From: Sarcocystis neurona
Lineage: Eukaryota; Apicomplexa; Conoidasida; Eucoccidiorida; Sarcocystidae
Assembly: GCA_000727475.1 (NCBI GenBank)
Contig: KL647290.1
Location: 4,537,736 to 4,601,735 of the forward strand
Direction: 5' to 3'
DNA: 64,000 nucleotides
Shown here: positions 59,111 to 64,000 of the stretch, piece by piece
How the letters are laid out: every line of letters starts with the position of its first letter
How positions within the stretch are numbered: the stretch's first letter is position 1
Program-made: the position numbers and the translations under genes
Notes under the pieces: model-generated
What the model was told of the DNA's origin: nothing
The model's input: the letters and a program-made list of their open reading frames with translations, nothing else
Databases searched by the model: none

Positions 59111-59425
59111 AGCCTTGCTGATGCTGCTGCCCCGCTGTTCCTGCCAGTCTTAGTGCTTGGGGTGCTGCTGCTCCTGCTGCCGCTGAGGCCGGTGCCTCCT
59201 ACGCTGCTGAAGGAGCGCCTCTGCAGAAGCACTCGCGCATTCGTGTGGGCGCAGGCTCTTGCCGTGTACGTACATCGGCAGAGACCGTCGCTTCAAAACA
59301 GGAGGCGCCCCAGCAGAAGAACTAGCGGGAGCTTGCAACATGAAAGGAAAGACTGATATGCTAGTGCGGCAGCTGCACGGCAAAAGCAGCAGCAGTAACG
59401 TGACAGAAGTCCAGCCTTTGGCCCC

Positions 59426-59881
59426 GTGCGCGCAGCAGCACAGAGAAGACTGCAGGTGCGAGACGGCAGGATGAGACATGCAGCAGCAGCAGAAGTGACA
59501 GCAGGTACTATCAATGGCAGCCCACGTGACGACACAAACTGTCAGCAACCTCGGCTGCAGCAGCAGCCAACACCGGCTCACAAGCAGCCGCAGCGTGCAG
59601 CAGCAGGAACAGCACCAGCAGCGGCTGACGGCAGGAACAGCTGTGACGTCACCCCCTGTATACCTGAAAAGACTTCATTCGGGAGGAGGAGCAGCACCGG
59701 CAAGTATAGCAGCAGCAGCAACAGCAGCACAAACGGCAGCAGCAGCACCAGCGGTAGCAAAAGCAGCAGCCGCAAGAATTGCTCCAAGCTCGAGTCCAGC
59801 CGCAAGTGGCCACCGCACCAAATCAACAGCAGCAGCGGGTACACATTCTCAAATGCAAGCCAAGTGAAGAACAGCTACTAG
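59426..59881 (+). CDS. Candidate Ser/Gln/Ala-rich ORF, unknown
   Basis: Two overlapping plus frames look coding over this CAG-rich stretch. One reads Asn/Ser-rich sequence (CIPEKTSFGRRSSTGKYSSS) to a stop at 59881. The other is Ala-rich, with RIAPSSSPAASGHRTKS, and could end at a donor AA|GTGAAG near 59864. Only one can be right. No domain is recognised. Confidence 0.3.
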   Translation: MRAAAQRRLQVRDGRMRHAAAAEVTAGTINGSPRDDTNCQQPRLQQQPTPAHKQPQRAAAGTAPAAADGRNSCDVTPCIPEKTSFGRRSSTGKYSSSSNSSTNGSSSTSGSKSSSRKNCSKLESSRKWPPHQINSSSGYTFSNASQVKNSY

Positions 59882-60749
59882 CGCGCACGTTTTTACCTGT
59901 CGCGAAGATCGGACAACGACGACCGACCCGTGTCTGCTGCAAGAAACGGAAGCAAGCTCGTGTGCCATGGATATATAGAGACATTGTGTGACGGGGAAGA
60001 ACGGACACGTCCTACATACTTGCTTCGAATTTTACGTGGTGAATCACTGTGGCTTGACTCCTCCTTTTTTTCTTCTGCTGCTGTTGGGACGATCCTGTCT
60101 AGCATGTCCGCTTGTCGTGGTGTGCGTGTGCGTGTGTGTGTCTACGCCTCGGCGGGCATGCGCAGCCGGGCAGCACACGCGGGCAGCACGGTAGTGGCCT
60201 CGGGCACTTCAGCAGGAGCTCCTGCTGCTGCTGCTGCCACCTTGAGAATGATGCTGCCGCAAATTCCTTTGCAACTGCTGTTGCTTAAAGTCCATCTGTT
60301 TCTTCATCTGACGGTTCGCGTCCGGCTGCAGCTGCTCAATTTGCGACAACGGAGAAATTCCCTTGCGGCGGGGGCTGCTGCGGGTTCTGCTTTCGCTATC
60401 ACTTTTATGCTCATTGCTGGTGCGACTCCTTCTGAGCCCTGCTACTTTTTCTGTTGTCGCTGCTAGCACTGGCACTGCTGCTGCTGCTGGTACTCTCTCG
60501 GGGCTCTTGCTGTTGCAGCTGCTACTCCTGCACTGCTCCTGCTACTGCTGTTGCCGGCGCTGTGGGTGTAGCTCCTGCTGCTGCTGGAAGTCCTTCGTCT
60601 GCAGCATCCGCTCGATTATCAGTATCTGTAATTTCCCCCGCGGCGTCGGAAGCCCATATATATCCGAGCGTAGCACAATTTCTCCGCAGATGTATATACA
60701 TCTACGGAAGGACGCGAGGGTAGAAAGGAGGGACACGGCGCGAAGGAAC

Positions 60750-62035
60750 TAACTGTAGGCGTGCACAGATATACGCGTATCACGCACGTAAGAACATGCA
60801 CATATATATACATGCACGTATACGGATATTTATACGTATACACATACATCTCCTTGCACATTCTGTGGCCGAGAACCGCGAGAACCCCTGTACCCGCTGG
60901 TTTGACTCTGCCACAGGAGCTTGCGGGCTGAGTTGTCAAGAGGCCGACGGTGTCAGGAGCAGCAGCGGCAATAGCGGTGGCGCTTCTACACGCACACACA
61001 AGCATCACCAGCATCAATAGCGGCAGCAGCTACAAAAGAGTCACCGGCAGCATCAAGAGCAGGAGCAGCCGGAAGCACCACTACCACAACCAGTAAAAGC
61101 ACCGGTGGAGACAGCAGCAGCAGCAGCGCGTGGGCCGGCTATCACACAGTTTCGGATGCATTCGTACACATATACACGAATTTTTCTGTACACGTGCGTG
61201 ACACACGGACACAGAGACACAAACACAGGCACACCTACACCGAGACCCACAGACACGCACATACACATACACACACACGCACGTATACGCATTTTCACAC
61301 TTGCGAAAAGATACTGCTACGCACCCACCTGCGCGGAGGCACCTGTGAAGCGCCTCTGTCCGTTACTTACGTCGGAAACATGCGTACACGAGTCTACGTG
61401 TATACACCTGGTAACACACGTACGTACATACGCACACTAGGAGTACGCACACGCGAATGCGTAAACTTCTTTTCCCCCAGCGCACGGCGGGTATCCTAAG
61501 CCTTCGAGATTTCTACGGGAAGAACACTGAATCCCGTTGGCCGTAGGCGAGAAACGCGATCTTGCGCTGTTCCACATTTACGCGCACCCTCAAGATTCGA
61601 CAATGTATTCGCACTCACGTACGCAGTGCACACAGCATATCGGTGGTTTTGTCGTCTTCAACATTTCCGTGCGCTTCTTCTGTAGTGAGTTTGCTGCTCC
61701 CACTTCTTTGACATTCAGTGCAAACCGTCCTCTTGAAAAAAAATGGGAAGGATATTTGCTCAGCGCATCCACCTGAGAAATTGCATGTTTACCTGTAGAG
61801 AACACCTCACAGCTCTTCTGGCAAAGCGTATGGTAGACTCTCTCCACTGCGGAGCAATAGTTTAGAATTATCTCTGCTGGCTTCTGCTAGAATCTCCTTC
61901 TACACTACCTTATTACTCCACGCGTATCAGGCCAAAGGTAGTTAATGCGGAAGAAGACGAACAGTGGCGTTTCATATTACTGTAGGACTTAGAACACAAG
62001 CTACACGCACCCACTGGACGGATAGTTTGTCTAAC
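60750..62035. other. No gene recognised
   Basis: CACG/TATA-rich sequence at 60.76-60.87 and 61.15-61.44 kb, a short CAG cluster at 60.95-61.13 kb, and otherwise no supported exon. Confidence 0.5.
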
Positions 62036-62039
62036 TACA

Positions 62040-62417
62040 TTATGAAACTCCACCTGCTACGTCACAACTCGTGAGGAAGAGAATTCTGTAGACCTCTAGA
62101 TGCCCTTCCGCTGGCCTCTGTGCGGATCTGGTGCGTACAATTAAATGCGCCTGCTGTTCACTCCGGAAAGGTTGACTATTGTGGGAAACTGTGGTCCACC
62201 CAGTGCCTTCAACTAAACAAGTTTTGCAAACTATTGCACCTGAAGCACCTTGTGTGAATTTTTGATTGTTGAGGGCACCTTGCGAGACAGGTACCTTGCG
62301 AAACAGAGGAACTCTCCGCTCCCCTTGGTGCTTTACGAACATACAAGTAGGTATTCCTTGTACCGCACAACCTTCAATTCCACAGAGATATCGGTATAGA
62401 GAGTTGTGTGCCCACAT
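62040..62417 (-). CDS. Possible ORF, 125 codons, unknown
   Basis: The minus-strand frame has balanced composition, from MWAHNSLYRYLCGIEGCA to SCDVAGGVS. It includes short repeats around ALNNQKFTQG, where GGCACCTTG(T/C)G recurs in the DNA. It has no homopolymer runs and no recognised motif. The first codon may not be ATG. It is kept only as a low-confidence possibility. Confidence 0.2.
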   Translation of the reverse strand: MWAHNSLYRYLCGIEGCAVQGIPTCMFVKHQGERRVPLFRKVPVSQGALNNQKFTQGASGAIVCKTCLVEGTGWTTVSHNSQPFRSEQQAHLIVRTRSAQRPAEGHLEVYRILFLTSCDVAGGVS

Positions 62418-63092
62418 ATATGCAGTTGCCGATTCTCGTTCTCTTCAAGACAGATTAACTCACATCTCTCGGTAGTGCTCCTCGAAGAAGCAGCTTACTC
62501 GGGGTGCCCATTCTTCTAGAATACATATATACGTAACGTGCTGTTCTTCTTAGTGACTAAAGTGTAGGGCTTTAGGTGGTCTTTTTGGCGCAAGTGTATG
62601 CTATAGTGCGTGCTCGCTTCGAAAAGGGGATCACCAGTGCTTCTGCAGATATTGAAGTGGTTATGAGCGAACGACAGAGCTGCACCACACACTCTTCTCC
62701 CGTCGCCCACTGTTGGTGCTCCTGTCGTTGCTCTGATGGGCAACTTCACCTCTTCCGTTGCTGAAGAGATATCTGTTGTGCAGTTGATCAAGTTTGTCGT
62801 AGAAACTGATCTTGAAAGCCTATGTATGTATACTTTCTCTCTTTCTCGTGTCTACGAAGTAAACAGCACACCTGGTGAGACACGTAAGCAGGATGCGTGT
62901 CAGACGTGTCGGGACGACTCCCTCCTCTCTGCCTTGTAAAGCGACTCGCTTGCTACTATACTTCCTAGTTCAGAAAGCAGACACCTCCTTTTCTTGACGG
63001 CTGCAATATACACAGTTTTATTCCTCTTGCTGTTCCTTTTCGACGTGTCAGTTCACTTCCCTGTTGCCGCTATTGCGACGCTGCTACTTTCT

Positions 63093-63308
63093 CTAACATC
63101 TCCACCGTCTGCAATGATTACTTCCCCTCCTACCATTGATTCCGCTATGGCGGTGTCCCCTCTCTGTCCTGCTGCTCCAGCAGCAGTAATACGGCCCCCG
63201 CAGCATCAGGTCTCGCGACTTCTTGTAGCTTCTATCCGTTTGTCTTCGAGCCTGAAGTGCAACACTGTTCTGCAGTCCGGGGAGGATCTCTTTCAACTCG
63301 TGCAACTA
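63093..63308 (-). CDS. Possible exon, helical start, unknown
   Basis: After an acceptor-like GCCAACCTGTAG, the minus strand reads LHELKEILPGLQNSVALQAR then RQTDRSYKKSRDLM, while the other minus frames are closed over that part. Further on, a different frame (TAIAESMVGGEVIIADGGDV) looks better, and no donor links the two. It is coding-like but unresolved. Confidence 0.25.
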
Positions 63309-63914
63309 CAGGTTGGCAGCTGCATGGCCATGTGTCTTAGCTCGTTATGCGTTCCATCGCATGGGTACACCTTATAGTGCACACTTTCCACAGCTGGAGA
63401 CATGCGAGTGTATAGCACTGCCCACTAATTCGTAGCTGTGATGCACATGTTAGTCTCTACAGTAGACTCAGGCCAGTACAAACACAAATGCATGCAGATT
63501 CTAGCCAGAATCTAGAAATCCTCAATTGAGGATACAGGCGTGTGCTGCTGCGATCCAAGTGTTCTGTTTCTCCTGTACGCTTGTCCTAGGTAACTGCATA
63601 CACCTTCCAGAAAAACACGCATACGCCGCCGTTGCGCCACGCTTGTTCGCGCCGTCCACTAGCAGTGTTTTCTTCATCTGGTGGAAATGCATACAGAGGC
63701 TGCGACAAATGCATGCGCACCCAGTGACGCATGTAGGGAACCTCCCTTTCGTATGAACAGGGCTGGTGAACAAGCTCTTTATCCCTTTTTACCAAAGTGT
63801 ACGCTTTCGCGGTGTATCATGCCCTTCAAGACGTACATACTCGGGTTTCATGCACACATCTGACGCTTCCACTGTAACCGTCATGGAGCTGGAGGCACTA
63901 GACCTACGTATTTG

Positions 63915-63936
63915 ATATATATATATATATATATCT
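63915..63936. repeat. (AT)n microsatellite
   Basis: About 11 AT units near the right end of the window. The surrounding 63.4-64.0 kb shows no gene. Confidence 0.9.
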
Positions 63937-64000
63937 CCGATCGTATACGGGTGTCTGCGTGCACGCGCGGATTTCTGCCTGCACGCGTAGATCTACTTGG

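Larger units (their letters stand above)
54930..60600. repeat. Long CAG/CTG repeat-rich segment with orientation switches
   Basis: The plus strand carries CTG/TGC at 54.93-56.53, 57.01-57.90, 58.42-59.23 and 60.21-60.58 kb. It carries CAG/GCA at 56.68-56.94, about 58.00-58.38 and 59.38-59.87 kb. Perfect runs are short, mostly 3-6 triplets, with frequent point changes. This resembles the repeat-rich segments described for Eimeria chromosomes. Confidence 0.75.

Overview
This is nuclear DNA from a eukaryote, most likely an apicomplexan coccidian of the Eimeria type; Cyclospora is a close alternative that I cannot exclude. The evidence is long CAG/CTG tracts that read as homopolymeric Gln, Ala and Ser runs inside otherwise ordinary proteins, short GT-AG introns, wide gene spacing, and abundant TA, CA and (TAC)n simple repeats. 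There are no bacterial operons, ribosome binding sites or CRISPR arrays.

Layout. Positions 1-4000 are simple-sequence DNA: a CA-rich tandem, a 600 bp degenerate TAC/ACT tract, an 840 bp GTGTATA-type minisatellite, and poly-C and poly-G runs. Positions 4.2-17.6 kb hold short coding-like exons on both strands and a CAG block at 4.3-5.9 kb. Positions 17.6-19.2 kb carry a two-exon gene of unknown function with a TACTAAT branch point. Positions 21.7-26.4 kb (minus) carry an F-box/leucine-rich protein. Positions 29.8-30.8 kb (minus) carry a four-exon candidate for a small, probably mitochondrial protein. Just upstream of it is a tRNA-Thr(UGU) whose 3' end and flank are tandemly duplicated. Positions 35.96-45.07 kb (plus) hold the best-supported gene, a three-exon ortholog of TTC12, the TPR/armadillo factor needed for axonemal dynein assembly. 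It is expanded to about 2,051 residues by low-complexity insertions and carries a zinc ribbon between its N-terminal helix and its TPRs. Positions 45-64 kb are repeat-rich: TA microsatellites, CAG tracts that switch strand several times, and several probable genes whose reading frames are blurred by the repeats.

Biology. TTC12 would serve the flagellated microgamete, which fits a coccidian. The F-box protein would be a substrate receptor for an SCF ubiquitin ligase. The other genes have no recognisable family. I find no pathway linking neighbours, as expected for independently transcribed eukaryotic genes.

Limits. Exon-intron models were built by hand from splice consensus and phase agreement. 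TTC12, the F-box first exon, the tRNA, and the 17.6 kb and 48.6-49.6 kb genes are the most reliable. Many shorter candidates need RNA evidence. In CAG-rich DNA all three frames of one strand often look coding, so frames there are uncertain.
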